Shown: positions 1-7,726 of the stretch, in pieces
How positions within the stretch are numbered: the stretch's first letter is position 1
Layout of the letters: the number at the start of each line of letters is the position of its first letter
Made by a program: the position numbers and the translations under genes
Notes under the pieces: generated by a model
Seen by the model: only the letters and a program-made list of their open reading frames with translations
Told to the model about the DNA's origin: nothing
Database searches by the model: none
Source: Bacteroidaceae bacterium
Lineage (GTDB): Bacteria; Bacteroidota; Bacteroidia; Bacteroidales; Bacteroidaceae
Direction of reading: 5' to 3'
DNA length: 64,000 bases
NCBI GenBank assembly: GCA_017547385.1
Contig: JAFYPU010000002.1
Span: forward strand, 1 to 64,000

Positions 1-120
1 GAGGGAAAGAATAAAATGTCCGTTCTGAACGCTATCAGAGCCAAAATTGTTCACGCTATGTTTGCGGTTGTAAGAAATAACACCATGTTCGATAAAAATT
101 ATAACATTTCTCTTGCATAA
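1..120 (+). pseudogene. C-terminal tail of an IS110-like transposase (cut by window edge)
   Basis: The frame is open from base 1 and stops with TAA at 118-120, giving 39 residues that begin EGKNKMSVLNAIRAK and contain VHAMFAVVRNN. A conserved Asn-Ala-Ile/Val-Arg-x-Lys-hydrophobic stretch followed by FA(V/L)(V/I)R near the end resembles the extreme C terminus of IS110/IS116-family (Transposase_20) transposases. This is by eye only. Whether the full gene is intact to the left cannot be seen. Palindromic repeats follow within 120 bases. Confidence 0.45.
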
Positions 121-238
121 ACCATAAGAATAGGGGAGCAGCGCCATGCGGAATGCCCGAACACCGGAAAGCCTTTGTTAAGCACCATGCGGACTGCCCG
201 AACGCTGAGAATCCATGCACCTTCGCTCGCTGAACAGA

Positions 239-406
239 CCGCAGGGACTGTCCCCCTAAGGTAGGGGGACGAGCGAAGCGGAGGGGGTATTACACAAAAA
301 ACGTTGCTTTTTCCATCAACAAGAAGCAGCAGATGAGGCAGTTGGAGGTTCATACCCCTCCGCCCTAAAGGGCACCTCCCCTACCTTAGGGGAGGAGTCC
401 CTGCGG
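239..406. repeat. 168-bp MITE-like composite, copy 1
   Basis: The left arm (239-290) starts CCGCAGGGACTG, contains the palindrome CCCCCTAAGGTAGGGGG and ends GGAGGGGGTAT. The right arm (351-406) is a diverged inverted copy that starts CATACCCCTCCGCCC and ends TCCCTGCGG, so the element has inverted termini CCGCAGGGA/TCCCTGCGG. Between the arms lie 60 bases (291-350). The same arms recur at 1339-1506 with exactly the same spacing but a different 60-base centre. Confidence 0.75.
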
Positions 407-420
407 TCTGCTTTCCCTCC

Positions 421-476
421 GGATGGAACTGCTCCCCTGAGGCAGGGGAGCTCCGCGAAGCGGTGAGGGGTATGAA
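421..476. repeat. Diverged single arm of the same palindromic repeat
   Basis: CTCCCCTGAGGCAGGGGAG (432-450) is a hairpin. It is followed by CTCCGCGAAGCGGTGAGGGG and TATGAA, the same order of parts (hairpin, GCGAAGCGG, GGGGTATGAA) seen in the left arms at 239-290 and 1339-1390, but with different bases. Confidence 0.6.
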
Positions 477-550
477 TAAATAATAGGAGAGAATTGACCA
501 TCCGGCCAATCCGAACGTTGAAAAATCTCTCTATCCTCGTCCGATTTGCC

Positions 551-1171
551 TCACAGCTGTCCGCTCTCCACCATACGCACCACGCGTTCGGTGAAACGGT
601 CGTCGCCCTCCGGGTCGTAACGTTTGTTGAGACTCTGACCGAAACAAAAGGCCACAGCCTGATAGAGATTGGCCTTGAAGGCCCCGATAAATGCTTTTGC
701 GATGTTGTAGCCCGTCTGATTGCACTCGCGGTCGATGAGCTTCACCAAGAGTTTTCCCTGCGAGCGCGACAGTTTTTTCAGTTGCGGTGTGTACTGCTTT
801 TTCAGTCCCTCTTCCACACGCTCAAGATGCTCCTCGCGGGCTTTCTTGTCGGGCAAAGTTTCCAGATAATCGTAGGTCTCGATGATGGTATACTTTGCCA
901 ACTTCGCCAGCGGCAGCACCTTTTTTACATTGGCCACCAGACGATTGTAGTTGTTACGTTCGCGCTCGGAAGAAAAGGTGGGCGAGGGATACTTGTAGAG
1001 CGTGGGAGTGATGACGTGCGGAATGCTGTCGCCTTGATACGCTGCGCGCACCACACGAAACTCCAGCGGCGTGGCGGCCGGCATTTCGCCTTCCTCGGGT
1101 TGCTGCGCAGAAAGCGGCGCAAACAAGCCGGCGAGGCAAACAAGCAATATGTATTTATGCCAATGCTTCAT
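551..1171 (-). CDS. DUF4294 family exported protein
   Basis: A 206-residue protein. The ATG at 1171 is chosen because it opens a clean signal peptide (MKHWHKYILLVCLAGLFAPL, cleavage after LSAQ); an earlier start at 1213 would add 14 residues in front of it. The mature part has the DUF4294 pattern: a short beta-rich start (VVRAAYQGDSIPHVI) followed by a long charged helical region with LVANVKKVLPLAKLAKYTI, LKKLSRSQGKLLVKLIDRE and GAFKANLYQAVA. The family is common in Bacteroidota and its biochemical role is unknown. The gene stands alone, with a palindromic composite on each side, so it may be a single-gene unit. A TATCTTCG at 1179-1186 lies too close to the start to call it a promoter with confidence. 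Confidence 0.75.
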   Translation of the reverse strand: MKHWHKYILLVCLAGLFAPLSAQQPEEGEMPAATPLEFRVVRAAYQGDSIPHVITPTLYKYPSPTFSSERERNNYNRLVANVKKVLPLAKLAKYTIIETYDYLETLPDKKAREEHLERVEEGLKKQYTPQLKKLSRSQGKLLVKLIDRECNQTGYNIAKAFIGAFKANLYQAVAFCFGQSLNKRYDPEGDDRFTERVVRMVESGQL

Positions 1172-1536
1172 ACGTGGGCGAAGATAAGAAGAAAAAACGG
1201 GCAACTGCCACATTTAAGCCTTTTTATAGCGAAGAAAAGCACTGCAAACTATTTTTTCCGAACACTGAGTACACACGCGCCATCTTCCATCCGGATTGTC
1301 CAAACGCTGAAAGTTTCCTCCTTCAATTGGCCGGCATTCCGCAGGGACTGTCCCCCTAAGGTAGGGGGACGAGCGAAGCGGAGGGGGTATGAAACAACAA
1401 TACGCTGAGTTTGCCTTCAACGAGATTACACGGATTAAACGGTGGGATTTCATACCCCTCCGCCCTAAAGGGCACCTCCCCTACCTTAGGGGAGGAGGCC
1501 CTGCGGCCGTCCCGAACGCTGAAAGTCCTTCCTCCC
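1172..1536. other. Non-coding repeat-rich region
   Basis: Between the start of the DUF4294 gene and the end of prmC. It holds the second MITE-like composite (1339-1506) and short CCGAACGCTGAAAG-type boxes at about 1299 and 1512. No gene is seen. Confidence 0.7.
1339..1506. repeat. 168-bp MITE-like composite, copy 2
   Basis: The left arm (1339-1390) is identical over 52 bases to 239-290. The right arm (1451-1506) matches 351-406 with one visible difference (G for T in GGAGGAGGCC). The centre (1391-1450) is again 60 bases but unrelated in sequence to 291-350. The copy lies 1,100 bp from copy 1, on the other side of the DUF4294 gene. Confidence 0.75.
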
Positions 1537-2376
1537 TTAGTTTTTCGCCCGTTTCCCCACGACAAAACGAGGTTTGCCAAAAACATCGGACACAGTTTGC
1601 ACTTCCACCAGTCCCGAGTGAGAGAACAGAGCAGCGGTTTCGACACCGTAAGCCTCATTGATTTCGACCGCCAACAGCCCTCCGGGATTCAGGCAGCGAC
1701 AGGCCAAAGCGGCCAAAGCGCGATAGAAACGCAACGGGTCGTCATCCGGCACAAAAAGAGCAAGGGCCGGCTCGTGATCCAGCACTTGGGGTGTCATGGC
1801 AAGGCGTTCGCGCTCACACACATAGGGAGGATTGCTTACCACAACATCGAAATGCTCATCGGGAACGGCAGTCAGCATGTCGCACAAACGAAAATCGACC
1901 GCAGTCCCCCACCGCTCGGCATTGCTTCGAGCCACGGAAAGTGCTTCGGGCGAAACATCCCAGGCCTGCACCTCGGCTTCGGGCAATGCCAAAGCTAAGC
2001 TCACAGCAATGCAACCGCTGCCGGTACCGGCATCCAGGATGCGACATCGGCCCGAAACGGCCCGTCCGACCAAGGCCACCAGTTCCTCCGTCTCGGGACG
2101 CGGAATGAGCACTCCGGGAGCCACTCCGAAAGAACGACCGCAAAACTCGGCTTCGCCCAGCACGTACTGCAAGGGTTCGCCCGCACAAAGCCGATTGGCA
2201 ATATGCTGCCAACGCTGTTCTTCTTCCGATGAAAATTTTCTAACTTTGTCGGCATAAACATCCGTGCGCGACACGCCGAAAGCATCTTCCAACACACGCA
2301 AGGCCACAGCATGCGCCTCACGTTCCGGATAGCACGTGGCAAGTTGCTGACGCAAGGAGGTGAATTTTCGGTCCAT
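1537..2376 (-). CDS. prmC: Peptide chain release factor N5-glutamine methyltransferase
   Basis: A 279-residue class I SAM-dependent methyltransferase that methylates the Gln of the GGQ motif of release factors RF1/RF2 in the cytoplasm. An N-terminal helical domain (residues 1-75) is followed by the family block IPRPETEELV (91-100), the SAM-binding motif DAGTGSGCIA (115-124) and the catalytic NPPYV (182-186). The length matches the family. The gene is divergent from ribD, 181 bp away, and the gap holds the P1 promoter repeat. Its -7 box on this strand (2453-2460) is about 80 bp upstream of the ATG. Confidence 0.93.
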   Translation of the reverse strand: MDRKFTSLRQQLATCYPEREAHAVALRVLEDAFGVSRTDVYADKVRKFSSEEEQRWQHIANRLCAGEPLQYVLGEAEFCGRSFGVAPGVLIPRPETEELVALVGRAVSGRCRILDAGTGSGCIAVSLALALPEAEVQAWDVSPEALSVARSNAERWGTAVDFRLCDMLTAVPDEHFDVVVSNPPYVCERERLAMTPQVLDHEPALALFVPDDDPLRFYRALAALACRCLNPGGLLAVEINEAYGVETAALFSHSGLVEVQTVSDVFGKPRFVVGKRAKN

Positions 2377-2451
2377 AGGGTGATTTTCTTAATACACTGA
2401 AAAAATAGCCATACGGCGCAAGCACACGCAGACAATCGCTGCTGCCGCTGC

Positions 2452-2542
2452 GCAAAGATAGTGAAAGGTGAGTGGAAAGTTTAGACATGAGCTTGCGAAA
2501 TTTCCAAGAACTTTTCCGAGCCGCATCCTATCTTATCTAAAA
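2452..2542 (-). repeat. Promoter-carrying dispersed repeat, copy P1
   Basis: Starts GCAAAGATAGTGAAAGG and ends CGAGCCGCATCCTATCTTAT. Copy P2 (5497-5581) is the same sequence in the opposite orientation and similar along its whole length. The minus-strand reading of the left end contains TATCTTTG. The other end (TATCTTAT, 2529-2536) points toward ribD, so the element may serve both genes. Confidence 0.7.
2453..2460 (-). promoter_or_regulatory. -7 box upstream of prmC
   Basis: CAAAGATA on the plus strand reads TATCTTTG on the minus strand, a match to the Bacteroidota TAnnTTTG -7 element. It lies inside repeat P1. Confidence 0.6.
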
Positions 2543-2557
2543 GTACGAAATAAACAG

Positions 2558-3535
2558 ATGAACAACCTCCAAGAAGACAAAAAATGGATGCGTCGCTGCC
2601 TGACGTTGGCCCGCTGCGGTCGCTATGGTGCGCCGCCCAACCCGATGGTGGGCTCGGTGGTAGTGCACAACGGACGCATCATCGGCGAGGGCTATCACAT
2701 ACGTTGTGGCACGGCACATGCCGAAGTGAATGCCATCGGTGCGGTGAAAGAAGCCGACCGCGCGTTGCTCAAAGAGAGTACGCTCTACGTAAACCTTGAA
2801 CCCTGTTCACACCACGGGCGCACACCGCCTTGCGCCGAACTGATTATCCGCACCGGCATACCCCGCGTGGTGGTGGGATGTGTGGACCCTTTTGCCAAGG
2901 TCGAAGGGAGAGGCATCCGCATGCTGCGCGAAGCCGGCATCGACGTAACGGTGGGAGTGCTCGAAGCGGAATGCAAACACCTGAACCGCCGTTTCATTAC
3001 GTTTCACACCCATCATCGTCCTTTCATCACCCTGAAATGGGCGCGAAGTTCCGACGGCTTCATCGACAAATGGCGAGACGATTCGACAGAAGAGCCGGCC
3101 CACCTCTCCACACCGCACACTCTGATGCGTGTGCACCGTCTGCGCTCACAGCACCGCGCCATTCTGGTGGGACATGGCACACTGCGATTGGATCGACCCA
3201 CCCTCACTGTGCGCCATTGGACCGGTGAAAATCCGTTACCCATTGTCCTGGGACGCGTGGCCGAAGGAGAACTGCCGGCAGGCTTCGAAGCCTTTTGCGA
3301 CATCGACACCATGCTTGAAGAACTCTATCGGAGAGGCATTCAAACACTGCTGGTGGAAGGCGGTGAACAGACGCTGCAAACGTTCATCAACCGCGGACTG
3401 TGGGACGAAGCGTGGGAGGAACAATCGCTCGTGAGACTCGAAAGCGGCGTGCCCGCACCACGTATGCCCATCGGGACAGAGCACAGCACAGAAACCCTAT
3501 TCGGTGTGAACATCAGCCACTGGCGCAACCGATAA
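2558..3535 (+). CDS. ribD: Bifunctional riboflavin biosynthesis deaminase/reductase
   Basis: A 325-residue cytoplasmic enzyme of riboflavin synthesis: it deaminates the pyrimidine ring of the GTP-cyclohydrolase II product and reduces the ribosyl side chain. The deaminase domain shows the zinc and catalytic residues in HAEVNAI (54-60) and PCSHHGRTPPC (82-92). The reductase domain begins near residue 147 (HRPFITLKWARSSDGF) and continues to SLVRLESG. The ATG at 2558 is preferred over the frame's earlier start at 2468, because that upstream stretch lies in the P1 repeat and shows no conserved sequence. The protein is shorter than E. coli RibD (367). No FMN riboswitch-like structure is visible in the short leader. 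A strong hairpin follows. Confidence 0.93.
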   Translation: MNNLQEDKKWMRRCLTLARCGRYGAPPNPMVGSVVVHNGRIIGEGYHIRCGTAHAEVNAIGAVKEADRALLKESTLYVNLEPCSHHGRTPPCAELIIRTGIPRVVVGCVDPFAKVEGRGIRMLREAGIDVTVGVLEAECKHLNRRFITFHTHHRPFITLKWARSSDGFIDKWRDDSTEEPAHLSTPHTLMRVHRLRSQHRAILVGHGTLRLDRPTLTVRHWTGENPLPIVLGRVAEGELPAGFEAFCDIDTMLEELYRRGIQTLLVEGGEQTLQTFINRGLWDEAWEEQSLVRLESGVPAPRMPIGTEHSTETLFGVNISHWRNR

Positions 3536-3548
3536 CCGACCTACAAAA

Positions 3549-3595
3549 ACATCCATCCCCCAAAGCTTTCATCGAGAGCTTTGGGGGATGGATGT
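3549..3595. terminator. Bidirectional intrinsic terminator
   Basis: A perfect 19-bp inverted repeat (3549-3567 with 3577-3595, core ATCCATCCCCCAAAGCT) has a 9-base loop. On the minus strand it is followed by TTTTTG. It lies between the convergent ribD and symporter genes. Confidence 0.85.
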
Positions 3596-3641
3596 TTATA
3601 TAAGGAGGGTTTCGCTCACCGAAACCCCGATTTTGAGTTTT

Positions 3642-5117
3642 TTAGAAAGAAGAAAGCACAATGAGCATGGCGTATCCTAAAGTGATACCCACGATGCCTA
3701 CAATCAAGCCGACGCGCACCATGTACTTCTGCTCAACAAGCCCTGTGGAGTGAGCCAAAGCATTGGGAGGCGTGGAGATGGGCAAACACATGGCGAACGA
3801 AGCGGCCATCGCAACACCGATGAGCAAAGTGCGCACACCACCGATGGCTGCCAGAGAGGGTGAAGCCTCACCCACCACTGCCAAAATGGGAATAAGCAGG
3901 GCGGCAGTGGCTGTGTTGCTGATGAAATTGGAAAGTGCCCAGCAAAGGAGTCCACCCACAACGAGCAAAGCAATGGCAGGAAGTTGGTCGAACGGAATGT
4001 TATCAATCAGCACTTTGGCCAAACCGGTTTTCTGCAAGGCCAATCCGAGTGCAAAACCTCCGGCTACCATCCAAAGCACCGACCAGTTGATTTCTTCCAA
4101 ATCGCGACGCTTGATGATGCCTGTCATACAGAATACGCAAATGGGCAACATGGCCACAGCGTTGGCACTGATGCCGGTGTTGTCTTTACCCAAACACCAC
4201 AAAATGATGGTGGCAAGGAATGTGATGTTCACAATCCAAGAGTGAAGACCCGTCTGTGTTTCGCCCTCAATCTTCAAATCGATTTCTTTTTGCTTGAACG
4301 GGAACATGAAACGCAGCAACAGCCAGCACAGGAACAGAATAACGAAGACGAAAGGCACCATGAACATCATCCACTCGTTGAAGTCGATATTCAGATATCC
4401 CATAGCGATGGCGTTGGGAGGTGTACCGATGGGAGTACCCATACCACCGATATTGGCACCGATGGGAATGGCCAAAGCCAAAGCGATGCGGCCTTTTCCG
4501 CTATCGGGAAGGGCTTTCAGTACCGGTGTGAGGAATGCCAGCATCATGGCTGCTGTAGCTGTGTTGCTGACAAACATGGAGAAGAAACCTGTGATCAGCA
4601 GGAAGCCCAACATCACATTCTCGCTCTTACGGCCGAAAGGTTTGAGCAAAATGCGAGCAAGGCGCACGTCAAGGCCGGTCTTAGTGGCAGCAATTGCCAA
4701 CATGAATCCGCCCAAGAAAAGCATGATAACAGGATCGGCAAAGGTTGCCATCACTTCTTTAGAACTCAGCAGCGTGCCAAGTTTCTCGGGAGCGATACCC
4801 TCTGTAAAGGTGAAGAAAGCATCGTTAGACATGGTGAAAATACACGTCGAGATGATGGCCACCGATGTGCACCATGAGGGAACGACCTCGAGCAACCACA
4901 TCAATGTGGCAAAGGCGAAGAGGGCAATGGTGCGTTGTTGCACAACGGTCAGTTCGGGAATACCGAATTTCTCGATGGGCATATTCCAAAGCACAAGTGT
5001 TACGACCAGCGAGAGAATCAGGCCGGTAAGATGTTTAGGCAGTTTCTCGTTACGTCGAGTCTGCTTGTGGTGTTGCAGTCTTTCAACAAAGTGAAAGCCT
5101 TGAAAGATTTTAAACAT
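3642..5117 (-). CDS. DASS (SLC13) family sodium-coupled anion symporter
   Basis: A 491-residue inner-membrane transporter of the divalent anion:Na+ symporter family, which imports dicarboxylates (succinate, fumarate, malate) or sulfate with sodium. Two copies of the family's Ser-Asn-Thr ion- and substrate-binding motif are visible: FVSNTATAAMML in the first half and FISNTATAALLI in the second. Many hydrophobic segments fill the rest, and a cytoplasmic start (MFKIFQGFHFVERLQHHKQT) precedes them. The start at 5117 is chosen because a -7 box lies just upstream at 5156-5163, which excludes the longer frame starting at 5240. Substrate cannot be decided from sequence; a dicarboxylate is the commoner case in gut Bacteroidota. 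The 3' end shares the terminator of ribD. Confidence 0.85.
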   Translation of the reverse strand: MFKIFQGFHFVERLQHHKQTRRNEKLPKHLTGLILSLVVTLVLWNMPIEKFGIPELTVVQQRTIALFAFATLMWLLEVVPSWCTSVAIISTCIFTMSNDAFFTFTEGIAPEKLGTLLSSKEVMATFADPVIMLFLGGFMLAIAATKTGLDVRLARILLKPFGRKSENVMLGFLLITGFFSMFVSNTATAAMMLAFLTPVLKALPDSGKGRIALALAIPIGANIGGMGTPIGTPPNAIAMGYLNIDFNEWMMFMVPFVFVILFLCWLLLRFMFPFKQKEIDLKIEGETQTGLHSWIVNITFLATIILWCLGKDNTGISANAVAMLPICVFCMTGIIKRRDLEEINWSVLWMVAGGFALGLALQKTGLAKVLIDNIPFDQLPAIALLVVGGLLCWALSNFISNTATAALLIPILAVVGEASPSLAAIGGVRTLLIGVAMAASFAMCLPISTPPNALAHSTGLVEQKYMVRVGLIVGIVGITLGYAMLIVLSSF

Positions 5118-5155
5118 AATTATAATTAGATTTGTGATTTTCAGATTTAAGGCTG

Positions 5156-5163
5156 CAAAAGTA
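5156..5163 (-). promoter_or_regulatory. -7 box upstream of the DASS symporter gene
   Basis: CAAAAGTA on the plus strand is TACTTTTG on the minus strand, 38 bp upstream of the chosen ATG at 5117. Confidence 0.55.
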
Positions 5164-5309
5164 CGCATAAATTTGGAATATCCCATCAGAGCAGGCAAAT
5201 ACATTCTTTTCCTCCACCAAAATCTCAGGTTGGGGAACAAATCTTTCTTAACCGCCTTCTCAAGATGTTCGGTTTTCGTCTGAAGACATGGGTATTGGGA
5301 GGAGGAAAA

Positions 5310-5393
5310 TCTAAACGCCTTGCAGAAAATTCTACTCGGCGTTTAGAAAATTCTACTCGGCGTTTAGAAAAATCTGCAAGGCGTTTAGATTTT
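5310..5393. repeat. 21-bp module array, site A (four modules)
   Basis: Modules at 5310-5330, 5331-5351, 5352-5372 and 5373-5393. Their 17-bp words are TCTAAACGCCTTGCAGA, TCTACTCGGCGTTTAGA (twice) and TCTGCAAGGCGTTTAGA, each followed by a 4-base A/T linker. The first and last words are reverse complements, so the array can fold back on itself. Confidence 0.85.
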
Positions 5394-5496
5394 CCTGCAT
5401 CGGCCTCCCCTTTTCAGGCTTCGTCTTTCCGTTTTCAGAGACCGAATTCCAGAGCACATTATGGCATCTCATAACCCCAAATTCACTATTTTTTCA

Positions 5497-5581
5497 TAAG
5501 ATAGGATGCGGCTCGGGAAACTTCCGAACAATTTCGCAAGCTCATTGTCTCACTTTCCGCTCGCCTTTCACTATCTTTGCA
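5497..5581 (+). repeat. Promoter-carrying dispersed repeat, copy P2
   Basis: Inverted copy of P1 (2452-2542). It runs from ATAAGATAGGATGCGGCTCG through TTTCGCAAGCTCATTG to TTTCACTATCTTTGC. Its plus-strand end supplies the -7 box for the epimerase gene. Confidence 0.7.
5572..5579 (+). promoter_or_regulatory. -7 box upstream of the epimerase-PAP2 pair
   Basis: TATCTTTG, a full match to TAnnTTTG, 82 bp before the ATG at 5661 and inside repeat P2. Confidence 0.6.
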
Positions 5582-5660
5582 CGGTTAAATCCTTACCCGT
5601 GTTTTTTGAGTGCGATAGCTGCATTTGTCTTCACAACGGTAAGGCAGATATTTCCCATTC

Positions 5661-6710
5661 ATGAATTTAACAGACAAGCACATACTCATCACCGGAGCCA
5701 GCGGATTTATCGGTAGTTTCATCGTCGAACGCGCCTTGGCTCTCGGAGCCACTGTGTGGGCAGCTGTGCGCCGCACGAGCAGCCGCCGCTATTTGCAGGA
5801 TGCACGTATCCGTTTCATCGAATTGGATTTGGGAAACGAGTTCCGCTTGCGAGAACAGTTGGAAGCACACAAAAAAACTGTGGGCGCATGGCACTTTGTG
5901 GTACATGCCGCCGGTGCCACCAAGTGTCGCAAGGCCGATGATTTCTTCCGTATCAACACGGACGGAACAGAACGATTGGCACGTTTGCTCCTATCCACGA
6001 ACACTTTGCAAGGACGTTTCGTCTTTATCAGTTCGCTCAGTGTTTATGGAGCTGTGCGCGAGAAATACGTGAGCACCTCGGGCAAAAACGGGCTCAACTA
6101 CGCTCCCATTCTGGAAAGCGACACACCACGTCCCAATACGGCTTACGGCCGCTCCAAATTGGAAGCTGAAGAACGATTGGCGCATATTCCCGATTTGAAC
6201 TACGTCGTGCTGCGCCCCACCGGCGTTTACGGACCGCGCGAACGCGACTATTTTCTCATGGCCAAGAGCATTGCTTCACACATCGACTTTTCCGTGGGTT
6301 ACAAACCGCAGGAGCTGACTTTCATCTACGTTCACGACCTTGTGGAAGCTGTGATGCTGGCACTGAAACGCGGTGGCGTGGGTCGCTCCTACTTCCTGAC
6401 CGACGGGGGTGTGTATTCCAGTCGCACTTTCTCCGATTTGCTGCAAAGCGAAATGCAGGTGCGTCATGTGCTGCATCTGAAGGCACCCCTCTGCGTGTTG
6501 CGTCTGATTTGCGCCATTGCCGGATGGGGAGCCGGCCTGTGCGGACGCACCTCTACCCTCAATATGGACAAATTTCACATCATGCGCCAACGCAATTGGC
6601 AGTGCGACATCGAACCGGCACGCCGAGAGTTGGGTTACGCCCCACAATATCCGCTCGATCGGGGTGTGGCAGAAACCGTCGCGTGGTATAAACAAGAAAA
6701 ATGGATTTAG
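5661..6710 (+). CDS. NAD(P)-dependent epimerase/dehydratase (extended SDR)
   Basis: A 349-residue short-chain dehydrogenase of the extended type. The Rossmann motif TGASGFIGS lies at residues 11-19, the catalytic Ser region VFISSLSVYG at 121-130 and the YxxxK motif at Tyr162-Lys166 (AYGRSK). The C terminus ends AETVAWYKQEKWI, as in 3-beta-HSD/dihydroflavonol-reductase-like members. Its last 10 bases overlap the start of the PAP2-type gene, so the two are translated together. That neighbour suggests a lipid substrate; one Bacteroides SDR has been reported as a 3-ketosphinganine reductase, and this could be a relative. This is inference, and a sugar-nucleotide substrate is equally possible from the fold alone. 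Confidence 0.75.
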   Translation: MNLTDKHILITGASGFIGSFIVERALALGATVWAAVRRTSSRRYLQDARIRFIELDLGNEFRLREQLEAHKKTVGAWHFVVHAAGATKCRKADDFFRINTDGTERLARLLLSTNTLQGRFVFISSLSVYGAVREKYVSTSGKNGLNYAPILESDTPRPNTAYGRSKLEAEERLAHIPDLNYVVLRPTGVYGPRERDYFLMAKSIASHIDFSVGYKPQELTFIYVHDLVEAVMLALKRGGVGRSYFLTDGGVYSSRTFSDLLQSEMQVRHVLHLKAPLCVLRLICAIAGWGAGLCGRTSTLNMDKFHIMRQRNWQCDIEPARRELGYAPQYPLDRGVAETVAWYKQEKWI

Positions 6711-7678
6711 AATTACTCGAACAGAAACCGCGTTTGCGCGGATGGCTGGCCATTGAATGGGCCACTTTTGCCTATACTGCTTTCACAGCAGTGCTCATCG
6801 GATGTATGTGGAACACACTGAAAAATCCGGTTGACATGCTCATCGGTCGCGCATTCGTTATGGGTGGCATGGCATTGACTTTCGGTTTGTACAAAGCGTT
6901 TCCCGGTTCGGCCACACGCTTTTTGCGCAATCTCTTCCCCCTCACCCTGCTGGCTTATTGGTATCCCGACACTTATGAATTCTGTCAGTGCTTCGGCAAC
7001 CTCGACCCCATCTTCGCCCAAGCCGATGCCACACTCTTCGGCTGCCAACCCTCGTTGGAATTCAGCCGATGGGCAGACAGCAAGTTTTGGAGCGAAACTT
7101 TCCACATGGGTTATTTTGCCTACTACCCCCTGATTTTCCTCACCGCGCTCGCGCCCTTGTTCACCGACAAGCATCGTTTCGAACCCACGGCCTTTGTCAT
7201 ATTGGCGAGTTTCCTGTGCTATTATCTCATCTATCTGTTCCTGCCCGTGGCCGGCCCACAATACTATTTCCAAGCCACCGGTACAGATATCATCGAGGCC
7301 GGAACGTTCCCCGAAGTGGGCGACTGGTTCCGCCACAACACCGAGATGCGTCCTTCACCGGGGCAAGAGGGATTGTTCCGCACACTGGTGGAAGGTTCGC
7401 AAGCCTCAGGCGAACGCCCCACTGCGGCTTTCCCAAGTTCGCACGTCGGCATCAGCACCGTCCTGCTCCTTTTGTTGTGGAAGAACAATCGTTGGCTGTT
7501 TTTCTGCGTGCTTCCCTTCTATTTCGCCCTTTGTGGTGCTACCGTTTACATCGAAGCCCACTATCTCATCGATGTGTTTGGCGGATGGATTTCGGCACTT
7601 CTTTTCTACAAACTCACCACCTGCATTTATCGCCGATGGGGACAACCGCGCGAAATCGCCGTTGCGACAACGCAATAA
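6701..7678 (+). CDS. PAP2-family membrane enzyme, inositol-phosphorylceramide-synthase-like
   Basis: A 325-residue integral membrane protein with about six hydrophobic segments. The PAP2 signature histidine motifs are both present: FPSSHVG (244-250) and AHYLIDVFGG (286-295). The spacing and the HYLID block resemble the PAP2_3/AUR1 group, which transfers a phospho-headgroup to ceramide, but a lipid phosphatase would show the same residues. The classical first motif KX6RP is not evident, as is usual for the AUR1 group. The gene starts 10 bases inside the end of the upstream SDR gene, which implies coupled translation and a shared lipid pathway at the inner membrane. Confidence 0.7.
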   Translation: MDLELLEQKPRLRGWLAIEWATFAYTAFTAVLIGCMWNTLKNPVDMLIGRAFVMGGMALTFGLYKAFPGSATRFLRNLFPLTLLAYWYPDTYEFCQCFGNLDPIFAQADATLFGCQPSLEFSRWADSKFWSETFHMGYFAYYPLIFLTALAPLFTDKHRFEPTAFVILASFLCYYLIYLFLPVAGPQYYFQATGTDIIEAGTFPEVGDWFRHNTEMRPSPGQEGLFRTLVEGSQASGERPTAAFPSSHVGISTVLLLLLWKNNRWLFFCVLPFYFALCGATVYIEAHYLIDVFGGWISALLFYKLTTCIYRRWGQPREIAVATTQ

Positions 7679-7726
7679 GCCGGCAGATTTTTTCAAGGCA
7701 CACAATATATAAATATAATAAGCACT

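Larger units (their letters stand above)
121..550. other. Non-coding repeat-rich region
   Basis: No credible gene. The stretch holds one complete MITE-like composite (239-406), a related hairpin (432-450 with surroundings 421-476) and several copies of a short CCGAACGCTGA-type box (around 157, 199 and 511). Open frames here are composed of the repeats. Confidence 0.7.
5118..5660. other. Divergent intergenic region with two repeat families
   Basis: Holds the symporter promoter (5156-5163), a four-module 21-bp array (5310-5393), the inverted promoter repeat P2 (5497-5581) and the epimerase promoter. A 69-codon frame across the array is an artefact of the repeats. Confidence 0.75.

Noticed and set aside
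1179-1186. TATCTTCG as promoter of the DUF4294 gene
   Set aside because: Only 8 bp from the ATG, so transcription would begin at or after the start codon; kept only as a note.
494-1408. Long plus-strand frame opposite the DUF4294 gene
   Set aside because: Antisense shadow of a gene with a clear signal peptide and family pattern, and it runs into the palindromic repeats.
2452-2557. FMN riboswitch before ribD
   Set aside because: The leader is short and taken up by repeat P1; no conserved junction pattern is visible.
5265-5474. Open frame of 69 codons between the symporter and epimerase genes
   Set aside because: It is read through the 21-bp array; its repeated residues (TRRLENSTRRLEKS) come from the modules.
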